A stretch of DNA of 64,000 nucleotides, taken from contig JAOVFP010000003.1 of NCBI GenBank assembly GCA_025738555.1, positions 3,658,001 to 3,722,000 of the forward strand, read 5' to 3'. Shown here in pieces: positions 1 to 11,165 of the stretch; position 1 is the first letter of the stretch; every line of letters begins with the position of its first letter. The notes beneath the pieces were generated by a model. It was not told the DNA's origin, made no database searches, and saw nothing but the letters and a program-made list of their open reading frames with translations. Both the position numbers and the translations under genes were made by a program. The stretch is from Cyathus striatus (lineage: Eukaryota; Basidiomycota; Agaricomycetes; Agaricales; Nidulariaceae).

Positions 1-142
1 AGTGACTCAAGATGAGTCATTAATAAATGACAATTATGTAAGTAAAGAAGTAATGTGTTTGGCATCAAAGGAGATGCCAAACAAGTCAATGAAATATAAA
101 GAAATCATATGTAAATAGAAGAAAGTAAAGAAAATCATAACA
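1..142 (-). repeat. 3' LTR, truncated by window edge
   Basis: Bases 1-142 match the end of the complete LTR (7,541-7,680) with a handful of changes, including CG to TA near base 34. It ends ...AATCATAACA, keeping the TG...CA rule of LTR termini. Confidence 0.92.
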
Positions 143-154
143 TTATCCCCATAT
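143..154 (-). promoter_or_regulatory. Polypurine tract of the gypsy element
   Basis: In the sense of the element the bases before the 3' LTR read ATATGGGGATAA, a short purine-rich run in the place where plus-strand DNA synthesis is primed in this family. The call rests on position and composition. Confidence 0.55.
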
Positions 155-224
155 AAAAGCGTGAAGTTCACTGTAACTTCACTAACATCAGTTGCCTGGA
201 TAGAAGTCCCTGAGGGCGTTGTAG

Positions 225-578
225 TCATCTGGACCCTCTGTCTGGAGGAGGTGTTCCTCCCATGCCTGTTCCCTGACTTACCATTGGGTCAAATTCCGCA
301 GAAGTAGAACTTCTCCAATTTGACCTTCCTGCCTCTCTCTCTCTCTCTTTGTTCCTCCCTGTGGGAATGAAACCTCTTCCCATCCTTTGACTCCCCCTGC
401 CCCTCAATCTTGCTTTGCTGTTCTGTGTAGCAGAATCCCTTGTAGTGCGAGGCACAGCCCTCCTTCCTGCAGGGATCTGGGCTGATGGACCTAGTATCTG
501 CCTCCATGTGCTCCTGCCAGTAGAAGAAGAAATGTTGTTGGAAGACATTGTGAAGGTTTGAGATGACTGGTAAATCAT
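225..578 (-). CDS. Arg/Gly-rich ORF downstream of pol in the gypsy element
   Basis: An open frame of 117 codons lies between the chromodomain and the 3' LTR, on the same strand as gag-pol. It is rich in Arg, Gly and Ser (for example GRGSQRMGRGF and GRNKERERE) with no recognisable domain. Unlike gag-pol it contains no premature TGA, although its arginines are mostly AGA/AGG, which are immune to CpG decay. It could be a nucleic-acid-binding accessory protein or a chance frame in the 3' untranslated region. I do not recognise a family. Confidence 0.35.
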   Translation of the reverse strand: MIYQSSQTFTMSSNNISSSTGRSTWRQILGPSAQIPAGRRAVPRTTRDSATQNSKARLRGRGSQRMGRGFIPTGRNKEREREAGRSNWRSSTSAEFDPMVSQGTGMGGTPPPDRGSR

Positions 579-603
579 TGGCAGTTTGTAGTAAACTGTC
601 GAT

Positions 604-2200
604 TCAATTTAGACCAGCTTTCTTCTTATAGTCTTCAAGCAGTTCCTGAGCATTGCTCAAGTATTCCTCATGCACCCATTCATCCTTTGATGATGAATAT
701 CCTTTCCATTGTATTCTGTACTGCATGACTGGTTCTGTATGTTGGTTCTTTCATTTCTTTGGTATCTTGTGACCAACAATTGCTTTGATTTCCCATTCAG
801 GTTTGGCTTCAACTAGGTCTGGTGGTGGTTCTAAGAAGTTTTTCCCATGAACAGAGGTTTCGACATATGGCATGAGAAGAACTGTATTGAAGACTGGATG
901 AATGGTCCATTGTTCTGGGAGTTCCAGTTTATATGTGTAGGGTGCCAGTTTTTTGATGATTTTGAAAGGTCCTTCTCGTCATGGTGCCATTTTTCTAGAG
1001 GGATAGGCAATAGACAGGTTTTTGGTGTTAAGCCATACCATATCTCCAACTTCATACTTTGTAAATCCTCATCTTTGTGCTTCACAAGTCTTCTGTTGAG
1101 TGATTTGGATGAGAGCCTGTGCTTCTTTTCTGGCTTCAGCCATGTCATCTATTCTAATTTCCACTTCTTTGACATAAGTGGTATCTCTCACTGTGGGAGT
1201 GATGACTGGTTCGTATCCATGCAATAAATAGAATGGGGATCTTTGTGTGACAGAATTAACTTGAGCATTTCGTGAGATTTCTGCTTCTGGGATGTGGTTC
1301 ACCCATTCGTGTTGTCTAGCACTGCAGAAACATCATAAGTAGGTTTCAATTTCTTGATTCATTCTTTCTGTCTGTCCATCAGTTTGAGGGTGGTACACAG
1401 TGGATCCTTTCCATTTAATTTTGTGGAAGTGAAGTATTGCTTGGAACACTTCTGCTACAAATTGTGGATCTCAGTCAGAGATGATGGCGTTAGGGTGACT
1501 ATATCATCTGTAGAGTGTTTTCCGAATTAGGGTTGCTGTTCTTTCCACATTAAGTCCCTTCATGATGCATGGTTCGAAAATTACCCCCTTAGTAGACCCA
1601 TGATCGACCACAACCATGACAGCATCAAATCCCTCAGATTTAGGTAGATCGGTAATGAAGTCCATTGAGACTTGGGAGAATGGTCATGTAGTTTCAGGTA
1701 TAGGAATTGGGTTAACCAGTGGTTTTGGTCTTCAATCATAGGCCATTTGTTGACAGGTAGTGCATCTGGTGACATATTGTTTTACAAAAATTCCCATTCC
1801 AGGCCACCAGTATTCCTTTTTGACTTCTTTTTCAGTAGAGCTGCATCCATGATGACCAGGAGGTAGGCTGTCATGTTTGAGAGCTACAATGCTTCATCGT
1901 AGTTCTTTATCTTTGGGAACATAGACTCAGTCTCTAAAAAGAATTAGTCCACTTTCAATTTGCCAATCATCCAGAGAAGAGCAAATGGGAGGTATATCTT
2001 TGGCCTCAATAGCAGTGATAGTTTTTTGGGCCAAGGTGTCTTTTTCAGTTTGAATGACAACTAGGTCACGAAGTTCAGTAGAGATCAAATTAATATGTAA
2101 GTCTGCATCCAGAATGTTAGCAAACCAATTAGTTTGTTCTGCGTCCAGAGTGTTGATAAACCAGTGATCAGGTAAGATTAATAGACTGTTGTTTTCATGT
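604..2200 (-). pseudogene. gypsy integrase with C-terminal chromodomain
   Basis: The frame shows the HHCC zinc-binding region (H-x-HH then CTTC), the catalytic core with MDFITDLP (first Asp), ISD followed by TGA then DPQF (second Asp) and GQTERMNQ (Glu), then the C-terminal domain and a chromodomain around YRIQWKGYSSSKDEW. All three catalytic acidic residues survive. The damage is in-frame TGA at positions where relatives have Arg, for example ISD(R)DPQF and MAP(R)REGPF. The frame ends at a TGA after GLN near base 604, which may itself be natural or mutated. Confidence 0.88.
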
Positions 2201-3790
2201 TCTCAGTCTGGTGTTAGATCAGGGTGTCATGAGATCATGTCAGCTTCCAGGTTTTTCTTTTCTTGTATGTGTTGCATATTAATGTCAAATTCTGAAAGGA
2301 AAAGAGACCATCATGCTTGTCATCTAGTAACTTTCTGAGGTTCCTGATAGTATTTCAGATTTTCATGGTCCGAAAATATGACTATTTTATTTGGGTGTCG
2401 TTCTAGTAGGTGTCGCCATGCTTTGAAGCTGTGAACTATTGCATAAAGTTCTTTGTCATAGATTTGATAGTTTCGTTCAGTTGCAGTAAACATGTGGGAT
2501 ATATATCCACATGGTTTCCAAAATCCATTTTCATCTTCTTGCTTTAGCATGGCTCCTGTGGCGTAGTCTGATGTGTCAACCAACATAGTGAAGGGTTTCT
2601 CAGGGTCTGGTATCCTGAGAATCAGTTCTTTTAAAAAGGCTTCTTTTAGATTGTCAAAGGCGATTTGTTGTTCTTCTCCCCAATTCCATGTAGTGGTGTT
2701 CCTGGTTAGTCTGAGAATAGGTTCTATTCTCTTACTGTAGCATGGAATAAATTGATGATAGAAGTTACAAAATCCTGCAAATGATTGGACTTCTTTTACT
2801 TTGGTGGGAGCAGGCCAATCAGCGATTCCGATGAGTTTCTTGGGGTCCATGGTGATATTATTCGGTCTAATGATCATCCCTAGGTAGTTGACTTCTGTGG
2901 CTTCAAAAGAACATTTTTCAGGCTTTGCGAATAGACCATTATCCCGTAATATTTGAAGAATTTCCCATGTAATCTGTTGATGAAGTTCGAGGTCATTTTT
3001 TGTAAAAATAAGAATGTCATCTAAGTATACTCGGACAAGACCTTGTGTGATGTAGTCTTCAAGTAGATGGTTTATCATCTGCATGAGGGTCGCTGGTGAA
3101 TTGCATAGTCCAAAAAACATAACAGTGGGTCTAAAGATGCCTCTTTTCATAATAAAGGCGGCTTTTGATCTGTCTTCTGGGACGATTTGAACTTTATTGT
3201 ATGCCCCTCGAAGGTCCATTTTTGTGAAAAGGTCAGCACCTTTGAGGTCCTCAATTAATTGTTTGATATGAGGTAAAGGATAGCGATCTTTAATGGTTCT
3301 GTTGTTTAAATAGTGATAGTCCTGGCATGGTCTCATGTTGTCTGTGTCCTTTTTTCCTATGAAGAAGAATCCTGCAGTATTTTCGGCATCTGTTGAATCT
3401 GGTAGGACTTCTTCAATATATCCTTTTTGAAGGTTATCATTGATGAATTCATTCATTGCCTTTTCTTCCCTTATGCTAAGCAGATATACTCTGCTTTTCC
3501 GAGGTGAGAAGTCCATTTTCATTCAAATGTGATGGTCCCATGGTCATGAAGGTGGGAATTCTTCTGAGGTGTCCTTATCAAATACATCTTTATAATCCCA
3601 AAGGTGTTCCAGTACCATTTGTTCAAAGGTCCTTTTAATCCTTTCTGGTTCATAAGATAGCCACTGTGAGATTGTCTGTTTTACTCAGATGGGAATACCA
3701 TATTTTTCAAATAATGGTTTCTCCATTTTATAAGACATGCCTAGTCCGTGTTCCAAGAGGAGAGGATCTTCAATTTCTGTTAGGAAGGTT
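2200..3790 (-). pseudogene. gypsy reverse transcriptase and RNase H
   Basis: An unbroken stretch of 400 codons (2,320-3,522) holds the reverse transcriptase with the YLDD catalytic box in RVYLDDILIF, the upstream DLRGAYN box, and RNase H (LVDTSDYATG, KELYAI, FSDHENL). On both sides the same frame continues through TGA codons at conserved arginines: PS(R)PWDHHI upstream, TR(R)QA(R)W and IS(R)HPD downstream. Repair of these codons would be needed for activity. Confidence 0.93.
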
Positions 3791-4520
3791 CATAAATGAA
3801 TACTTTCAGCAGTCATTTCTTCAAGATCTTCATCTTCAGCATTGTTTATTTGCATCCAGTATATTTCAATTGGATTCCAGTTGTCCTGTAATGGTAAATC
3901 TGGGATTTCAATCATCTTCTCATCAGGGATTCTTGTATCCTCAAGAGAATACCTATAATCTTGAGGGAGTGTTTTCCTTTGCTCATTCTCCAATTTGTCA
4001 GGTATTTCTTCTATTGAAGCCGGTTGTCCTGATCGTTTGACTTCCAAAATAGGTTTTGCCATTTTCATTTGAGCAACAGAAATAGCTTGTGCGAACCTTT
4101 GGTTGAATTTCCTATCTAACCACATTTGATTGATTTTCAGTGTGCCTTCTTTCCAGTTTATTTGGGGGTTAGTTTGTTCTAGGAAAGGATAGCCCATGAT
4201 AATTGGTTCATTCCCAAGTCCAGAGAGATAAAATCAGGTTGGAATGGTAGCTGTTCCAACTTTTACTTTATTGTCGACATAGTGAGAGATATATCCCTTT
4301 TTATTGAGAGTTCCATCTGCATTGTATACTGGTGTGAGTTTTTTCAAAGGTTGCGGAGTAAGGTTGAATTTCTTCGCAGTTGCTCGACTCATAAAGTTTC
4401 CTCCAGCCCCTGAGTCAATCAAGGCTGGGACAGATCCCATGTTTCCTAATGTAACCAGAACTCACATAGTATTTCGTTCAACATCAGCTATAATTACATT
4501 GGAAAGTAGAATAGGAGGTC
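3790..4520 (-). pseudogene. gypsy aspartic protease and linker to RT
   Basis: The retropepsin active site is visible as ALIDSGAGGNFM (4,380-4,430 on the minus strand). The frame then runs through IIMGYPFLEQTNPQINW, a typical post-protease segment, to the RT region. It is cut by TGA in T-M-stop-V, P-T-stop-F, H-L-stop-T and P-I-stop-V contexts, again single C to T changes of CGA. Confidence 0.87.
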
Positions 4521-5629
4521 CTACAGTGGGATTAATAGTCCTCCTTATTGAAAACCCATTTTGTTGATACTTTCGAAGTATTCAACTTGTTCGGCTCCTG
4601 GGAGTTCTGCAACTCAGAGCCTCATTTCTTTGGCAAGTTCTTTTCCAGTCATCTTCTTAATGAAGGGGTTGTTATTTTTGCTAGTGCGAGGGGTGTTTTC
4701 TCCTTTGTTTCAGTTTGGGCATTGCCAGGCTATGTGTCCTTTGGTTCCACAGATGAAACATTTCCCAGCTTGCAAATATTCCCCTCATGTCTTTGCATCT
4801 AGTCGGTTTATCTCCATATGGTCTACATCCATGGTGTTCAGATCTTGGGTAGTTGTTTTTGGTCTGGGGACAAAGTATCCTCTTTGTCCTGTTTTGTTGT
4901 ATTGTTGTATCTGTCTGTAGTTTCGATCGAATTTCCTGGCGTCATCTTGCCATTTTGTTATAGTGTTGGGGATGTCTTTCTGGGTATGGATACTTTGAAG
5001 AAGAGGTCGGTTAAGACCTGCTTTGAAAAGATCCATTTTCGTGTAATCATTAAGTCCTTCCACATGGCTAACGAGTATCTCGAATTCAGTAATATATTCA
5101 TCAGCTGTTCCTTTTCCTTGGGTTAAGTTCTGGAGTTTGTGGAAAGCTTCGTCTTTTTCATCAACAGGGTCAAAGTTCTTCTTGAAGTCTTCTTTGAAAT
5201 CCTTCCAAGTTCCTGGTTTGGGTGTGTCAGTTTTAAACATTTCATTCTGCTTCTTCTCCTTCCAATTTCCAGCAATTCCTCCTCCAATGTATGACATGGT
5301 GTACATGATCTTCTTTGCATCTGTGTCATAAATCTTGTCATTTATCAAAAAATAAGATTTGACATCTCAGAGCCATTTCTTGGATTTCTTCTTGTCTCCT
5401 TTGAAAATGGTTGGAGGGTTTAGCCTCAATTCCTTGTCATTAATCTTTGGTGCATCTGTGCTAGACATGCTAGTGTCTGATTCGTGGTTGGAAATTGTGG
5501 AAGGTGTTGTTGATATGGGGAGTGGAGGGTATCCTTTGTCTGCTGTGACATATTCATTGTTGTTGGGTGGTTGATTCCTTTTTAGGTGTTCAACTAGTTC
5601 CTGGGCTAGTGAAGTTTCTGGGATCTGTT

Positions 5630-6857
5630 CTGTATATTTCACTCCTCCACGAGATCAGGTGGACTCCAGGTGGACTCCAAGTGGACTCTACCTGGACTCC
5701 ACCTGGACTCTACCTGGACTCTACATGACTCTACCTGGACTCTACCTGGACTCTACATGGACTCTACCTGGACTCTACCTGGACTCCACTGAACTCAAGT
5801 GCCTAAGCTGTATGTAGACTCTATTGTTACATGTGTGTGAAAGTGTGACATGTTGAAAAATGTTGGAAAAAGCGTGACATGTGTGACAAGCGTGGGAAAA
5901 GTGTGACATGTTCGAAAAGTGTGGCAAGTGTGATGATTGTGATATGTGACATTTTTCGAACATGTCACACTTTTCCCACGCTTGTCACACATGTCACGCT
6001 TTTTCCAACATTTTTCAACATGTCACACTTTCACACACATGTAACAATAGAGTCTACATGCAGCTTAGGCACTTGAGTTCAGTGGAGTCCAGGTAGAGTC
6101 CAGGTAGAGTCCAGGTTCAGTCTAGTTACTTGATTCTACTAAAGTCCAGGTAGAGTCCAGGTAGAGTCCATGTAGAGTCCAGGTTCAGTCTAGTTACTTG
6201 ATTCTACTAAAGTCCAGGTAGAGTCCAGGTAGAGTCCATGTAGAGTCCAGGTTCAGTCTAGGTACTTGATTCTACTAAAGTCCAGGTAGAGTCCAGGTAG
6301 AGTCCATGTAGAGTCCAGGTTCAGTCTAGGTGCTTGATTCTACTAAAGTCCAGGTAGAGTCCAGGTAGAGTCCAGGTTCAGTCTAGTTACTTGATTCTAC
6401 TAAAGTCCAGGTAGAGTCCAGGTAGAGTCCAGGTAGAGTCCAGGTAGAGTCCAGATAGAGTCCAGGTTCAGTCTAGGTGCTTGAATTTACTTAAGTTCAG
6501 GTAGAGTCCAGGTAGAGTCCAGGTAGAGTCCAGATAGAGTCCAGGTTCAGTCTAGGTGCTTGAATTTACTTAAGTCCAGGTAGAGTCCAGGTAGAGTCCA
6601 AGTAGAATCCAGGTGGAGTCCAGGTGGAGTCCAGTTGCTTGAGTCCAGCAGACTCCAGGTGCAGTCCAGCTCACACCTGGAGTCCACCTGAACTCTATGT
6701 AGAGTCTATTATTTTCTATATGTAAAGTCCAGGTGAAGTCCAAGTAGAGTCCAAGTAGAGTCCAAGTGAAGTCCAAGTAGAGTCCAGGTAGAGTCCTGGA
6801 GTCCAGGTGGAATCTACATGGAGTCTACATGATTTCGTGGAGGAGTGTAATGACCTC
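5630..6857 (-). mobile_element. Non-autonomous foldback element of the KDZ-type L/R-end superfamily (GTCCAGGTAGA family)
   Basis: This 1,228-bp element sits in gag with an exact 8-bp duplication GATCTGTT at 5,622-5,629 and 6,858-6,865. Its left side is an R end (CTGTATATTTCACTCC) and its right side an L end (reverse complement GAGGTCATTACACTCC). The interior has no gene. The left arm is TACCTGGACTC repeats and the longer right arm GAGTCCAGGTA repeats, joined by a long hairpin. Ends and motif match those of the complete element at 24,360-33,873, so it is probably a deletion derivative mobilised by that transposase. Confidence 0.9.
5782..6090. repeat. Long near-perfect inverted repeat (foldback core)
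   Basis: Arms of about 140 bp pair around a short centre near 5,940. They contain GTGTGACATG, GACAAGCGTGGGAAAAG and GTTGGAAAAAGCGTGAC in one direction and their complements in the other. Related cores recur at 44,190-44,470 and 48,010-48,310. Confidence 0.88.
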
Positions 6858-7181
6858 GATCTGTTGGGTAGGGTTCCATTGCATTGGGGTTGGTTCTTTT
6901 GAGAAGAATTGTCTGGGTGTGGGAATTTGCAATAGCATGGGTTTAGAGGTTGTGGTATTGACTACTTGTTTCCCAATGGGTTTGCTCGAGCTAGTGATAG
7001 ACACAAATGGGTTTAAGCTTCCTCCCTCTTGTGGTGAGGTCCGTATAAGTCCTTCTGATGGGGGCTTCAGCTTCTCTTCGCCTTCTGAGTCAGAACTCTC
7101 TGGAGCTTTAATTCTCCAGGGGGTTGTCATTGTTTCTGTTCAATGTGTCAGGGTGCTGCACTGAGTAGTGCAAGCAGTCAG

Positions 7182-7194
7182 CAAGCTTCAGCTT
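7182..7194 (-). promoter_or_regulatory. Primer-binding site, self-priming type
   Basis: One base inside the 5' LTR the element reads AAGCTGAAGCTTG. It lacks the TGG expected of a tRNA-primed site. It is perfectly complementary over 13 nt to CAAGCTTCAGCTT inside the LTR (7,375-7,387), the predicted 5' end of the transcript. This matches the self-priming known for Tf1-type fungal elements. Confidence 0.65.
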
Positions 7195-7195
7195 T

Positions 7196-7680
7196 TGTTA
7201 CGATAAAGTTCTGGTTGGGACTTTTATCATACAAGTCCAATAGTCATGTGATTTCACAAGTTCGAAGAACAAGTTAATCAGTTATCGAGTTTGAGTCTCT
7301 ATTCACAAGCTCTTAAGTTGGTTAGACTTAAGTACAAGCAGAGTGAATGAATCAAGTAAAAGCTAGTTTGATTTAAGCTGAAGCTTGAGCTCTACAGCCC
7401 AAGTTACTACTGTTTAAATACAAATGAATCTGTACTAATAATAAGTAGAAATGTAACTAAATAAGTCCTAATGTCATGTATTGACTGCACATTACTGTGG
7501 TGCAGTAGGAAGAAAGAAAGAAAGACTAAGTAAAGTAAAGTGACTCAAGATGAGTCATTAATAAATGACAATCGTGTAAGTAAAGAAGTAATGTGTTTGG
7601 CATCAAAGGAGATGCCAAACAAGTCAATGAAATGTAAAGAAATCATATGTAAATAGAAGAAAGTAAAGAAAATCATAACA
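7196..7680 (-). repeat. 5' LTR, complete, 485 bp
   Basis: Begins TGTTACGATA and ends AATCATAACA on the plus strand. A diverged solo copy of the same LTR is at 57,489-57,955. Confidence 0.92.
7375..7420 (-). promoter_or_regulatory. LTR promoter: TATA box and predicted transcript start
   Basis: On the minus strand TATTTAAA (7,413-7,420) lies about 25-30 nt upstream of CAAGCTTCAGCTT. The transcript would therefore start almost exactly at the segment complementary to the primer-binding site, as self-priming requires. The start site is inferred. Confidence 0.5.
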
Positions 7681-8511
7681 GTCTTCCAAACCTGATGATG
7701 GAGACAATGACCCAAAATCAAGTTCAAACATGTCCACAGGTGCACTTTTTCACATTGTGGCTGGCCCAAGTCACCTATTTGACTGCAAACCTGGGCTTAT
7801 TATGACTATGTTGAACATTTATACCAGATTATGGTAGTGCTGTTTCATGTTCCCTTTGTACCCCAACTCCTAGTGTTTTGCTGGTGCGTGCTGTATTTGC
7901 TATGTTCCCCTTCCTTTTCTGTACACCTATATCCTGTACATACATGTCTTTGCCAACTTGTGTATTTAATTTGTTTTAATTAATATTTATTTTATTTACC
8001 ATTGTTAATGTAAATATGAAAGCAAAAGGTAACCAGAATTCATATACTGTTGAAGCTTGCCTTGTATTTCATTGTGATGTCAGAATCCATTGCAAGGCAA
8101 TTGCAATGTGCACAAAACATTGTAAAGCATTGTATTGCCTTGTGGCCACTGTATTGATAGCAGCTATTTCTACCCATTGCAAAGCAGGCAAGATCATGTG
8201 AACCCTGCAAGTATTACTGACTTTGAAAGGAAAAGGTCACTAACAATGCCTTCACAACTGATGTAGTCTATGCAATACATTTTAGATTTTTACATTGTAT
8301 TCTACTAGATTTTTAACCCCCTGTAAGCCACCCACTTTTTTTCTGATGTGTTCTACCCTCCTCTTTTTCCTGCTCTCCCTTGCATCAAATATGAATTACC
8401 CAGCTGGCCACTCTCTCATTGACTCCATGAAAACACAAGGACCATGAACAACCTTGTCCAGGTACACCATGTCGATGTCATACCCCACTGTGCTGCTACT
8501 TTCAATATTAC
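7681..8511. other. Flank of the gypsy insertion, possible exon remnant
   Basis: The first 170 bp after the LTR can be read as an acidic peptide (SSKPDDGDNDPKSSSNMSTG) ending in a stop, possibly the tail of a gene the retrotransposon entered. The rest (7,860-8,511) shows no supported gene or repeat. Confidence 0.25.
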
Positions 8512-9063
8512 ATGACTGCTTCATCCATCTTTTTGGTCATCTCTCTCATTATAACCATTGAACTTGAAAACAGTGCCAGTGGATTTCTCAACCAGTCCTT
8601 AAAACATTACTTTGCCTTCTTCTTCAGCCTACAGACAACACAGCCCAAGTATAATACCCCTGTGGAAATAAACAACTTCAAAATTGTACATGAGATACTC
8701 AACATCTTTATGGAAAAGAAGATATCTGCCACAGACCCTACCTGGGAGCAGCTCCAGAAGAACTGGGCAAGGACAGGGAAAGTCATTATGAATAGCTTGG
8801 TGGATATAGATAGTAAGCAGGCCATGGCATTGTCGGAGGAAGAGGTGGGTGTATTGGAGAGCAAGATGAGGGTGAAGGTGGTTATTATGTGTGAGAGTGA
8901 GAGGTTGATTGTGGAGATCTACTCACTGAAAAAGGAGGAGGGTGATGTGAGGATGTGGAGGGCTAAAGAGATAGTAATGGGGTACTTGTCTAAGATGGTG
9001 GAGGTTATGAATATTGATATCAGTGAGAAGGAAGTGCCAACTTCAGAGAGTGTGATTCAATAG
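8512..9063 (+). CDS. Hypothetical protein, 183 codons
   Basis: An open frame without internal stops runs from an ATG at 8,512 to TAG at 9,061. The first 40 residues are hydrophobic. The remainder is charged and helical in character (EEEVGVLESKMRVKVVIM, EIVMGYLSKMVEVMNID). I recognise no family. It could be an exon of a lost host gene. The hydrophobic N terminus may be intron, since a possible GT...CAG intron lies at about 8,600-8,629. Confidence 0.33.
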   Translation: MTASSIFLVISLIITIELENSASGFLNQSLKHYFAFFFSLQTTQPKYNTPVEINNFKIVHEILNIFMEKKISATDPTWEQLQKNWARTGKVIMNSLVDIDSKQAMALSEEEVGVLESKMRVKVVIMCESERLIVEIYSLKKEEGDVRMWRAKEIVMGYLSKMVEVMNIDISEKEVPTSESVIQ

Positions 9064-9553
9064 GAGGTGTCATTGAGAGAGGTGGATTTTTTCATTCATT
9101 GCTTTGTCCTCTGCTTTACCAACTTGTTGTTTTTGACAAGTGGAATTGGAATCCTACTACCATACATGCATGTTAACTTCAATGCATATACTGAAAGCTA
9201 AACTCAACAGCTCTGGTTCACTAATCAGTATTGCATGCTTCATGCTTTGTCCCCTCAGACCTTCCAGGTTCTCTCTGACATTGGCACTCTGCACTATAGA
9301 CATGGCTGGTTGTATAAATGGGGTATTTTCTTTTGAACACTTTATAAATAGTATGCATAATATTATCCAACACATATTCACTATACTTTTTTGAATTGCT
9401 GAAGTAAGTATGGCTGCACAAGTCTATTTGCCCATAAAATCATTTCAATAATAGTACACTAATCAAACTTTGAAATCAATACTTTGCAATGATTGTTAGT
9501 GAGTAGTATTGACACAATAGAGAAGCATCATGTTGAGCAAATCGACTAAGCCC
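9064..9553. other. No recognised gene
   Basis: AT-rich sequence with short open frames on both strands and no domain, repeat array or RNA signal that I can support. Confidence 0.3.
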
Positions 9554-9783
9554 ATCCATAGGAGCTCTTTATGCTTACCCAGGCATTCTGTATGGATCTG
9601 TACAGAATCCATATGGAATTTGGGAGGTCGAGAATTGGCTGAGGTATCACTATAATGAAGGAAATATTCTGTACAGAATTCTTACAGATTCTGCACAGAC
9701 TTATATGGAATGGAAAATTCTGTAACAAAGAGTTCCTCAGAATCTGTGTGGACTTTTATTAGTATTTATTATACATTTATTGT

Positions 9784-9890
9784 AATAAAACAAATTGCAT
9801 TGCATATATTTTGAACACAAGTCTACACTATGGCTTAGTCATCAAACGTATGGTGCACTTAACCAACTGAGCCAGTGTGTCATTGACACC
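9784..9890 (-). ncRNA. tRNA-like Pol III unit facing the L end
   Basis: On the minus strand an A box TGGCTCAGTTGGTTAAGTGC (9,855-9,874) is followed by a weak B box GTGTTCAAAA (about 9,809-9,819) and a TTGTTTTATT terminator. No T-stem pairs. It is the most degraded of four such units placed the same way in related elements, and shares TAATAAAAGT downstream with the unit at 14.6 kb. Confidence 0.55.
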
Positions 9891-9974
9891 ATAACATAGC
9901 TGCCAACAATGTGACACTCATTGTCTTCTCTGTCACTGGTCATTAGCAACTGATAACCAGTAATGCATCACCAC

Positions 9975-11165
9975 TGTCAACACTCCCCCTCCTCTTTGCT
10001 CTTCCCCTCCTCTTTTCTCTTCCCCTCCTCTTCACCCACTCCCACCTTCTCCCACCACACTGACACAGTGATGGCAATGCCTCATCCCACCTCAACCTGT
10101 CATCCACCTCAATGTCCCCCCTCAAGGCTAATGCCATGCCACTGGTTACCAGGTATGTCCCTCCCTCCCTCCTCACCTCTCCATCCTGCCCATTCCACCT
10201 TCATCTGACCCCCACTCTCTCTTCCCCACCTGCCCTCCACACTGTACATATAGGCACATTGTCAACATGTGTGTGTCAATGTTCCACCCCCACCCATTCC
10301 ACCCTTGCCTCATCCTCACTCCTCACTACCCCCCCCCTCTGCACTGTATGCACAGGCACATTGTCAATGTGCATATGTCAACATGGCACCCCTGCTCATT
10401 CCACCTTCACCTGGCCACATTCTCTCCTCCCCACCCCACCTCCCCACCATATGCATAGGCACCACCCCATGCACCAATTGTACACCAATGCATACCATGG
10501 CACAATGCCACCTCCACTAATGTCCTCTCCCATGTGCCCTCCACCTCTGCCTCCACCCTGCACCTTGTCTCACAAGTGATGAGGTGCTGTTCATTTCTCT
10601 CTTCCCCTCCACACCTTGTCTTGCAAGTGATGAGGTGCCATTTCTCTCCTCCCCCCTGCACCTTGTCTCACAAGCAATGAGGTGTGTCTCTCCACCTCCC
10701 CCCTGCACCTTGTCTGGCAAGTGACGGAGTGCCATTTCTCACCTCTCCCACACCTTGTCTGGCAAGTGACAATGTGCCATTTATCCTCCCCCCTGCACCC
10801 CATCTCACAAGTGACAAGTGAGGGGAGAGGACAGGAGAGGACAGGAGAGGATGGGAGAGGATGGGAGAAGACAGGAGAGGATGGGAGAAGATGGGAGAAG
10901 ACAGGAGAGGATGGGAGAAGATGGGAGAGCAAGGGGGGAGGATGGGAGAGCAAGGGGAGGGGAGAGAAGGGGAGAGCAAGGGAAGGGGAGAGCAAGGGAA
11001 GGGGAGAGCAAGGGAAGGGGAGAGAAGGGGAGAGTGAAGGAAGGGGAGAGAAGGGGAGAGCAATGGAAGGGGAGAGAAGGGGAGGGGAGAGGACAGCAAG
11101 GGGAGGGGAGGGAAAGAGACAGCAAGGGGAAGGGAAGGGATAATGAGAGGAGGGGGTGGCAATGG
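9975..11165. repeat. Pyrimidine-rich then purine-rich minisatellite
   Basis: To 10,800 the plus strand is C/T-rich with repeated hairpin units of the type CTTGTCTCACAAGTGATGAG. From 10,808 to 11,160 it switches to GGGGAGAGCAAGG-like purine repeats. The long open frames on both strands result from base composition and periodicity. The unit is a CpG-poor relative of the one at 25-26.6 kb. Confidence 0.85.

Larger units (their letters stand above)
4700..7130 (-). pseudogene. gypsy gag (capsid and zinc knuckle), split by a transposon
   Basis: Gag starts at the ATG at 7,128-7,130. It runs to 6,866, is interrupted by the insertion at 5,630-6,857, and resumes at 5,629. The capsid region contains TWKDFKEDFKKNFDP and TQGKGTADEYITEFE. 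A CX2CX4HX4C zinc knuckle (CFICGTKGHIAWQC) lies at about 4,730-4,775. Two TGA codons (KWL-stop-DVK and DAKT-stop-GEY) break the frame. If the insertion and one copy of its 8-bp duplication are removed, the frame reads TQQI directly into PETSL, which fixes the boundaries of the inserted element exactly. Confidence 0.9.
1..7680 (-). mobile_element. Ty3/gypsy chromovirus LTR retrotransposon
   Basis: The minus strand carries, in order, gag with a zinc knuckle, aspartic protease, reverse transcriptase, RNase H, integrase and chromodomain, which is the chromovirus order. The left LTR is cut by the window edge and the right LTR is complete. No frameshift was seen in the stretches I translated; damage is one transposon inside gag plus at least 22 in-frame TGA codons, and no TAA or TAG was seen there. 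The LTR copies differ at only a few of 142 shared bases, so the insertion is fairly young. The 5 bp after the right LTR is GTCTT; the matching flank lies outside the window. Confidence 0.93.
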
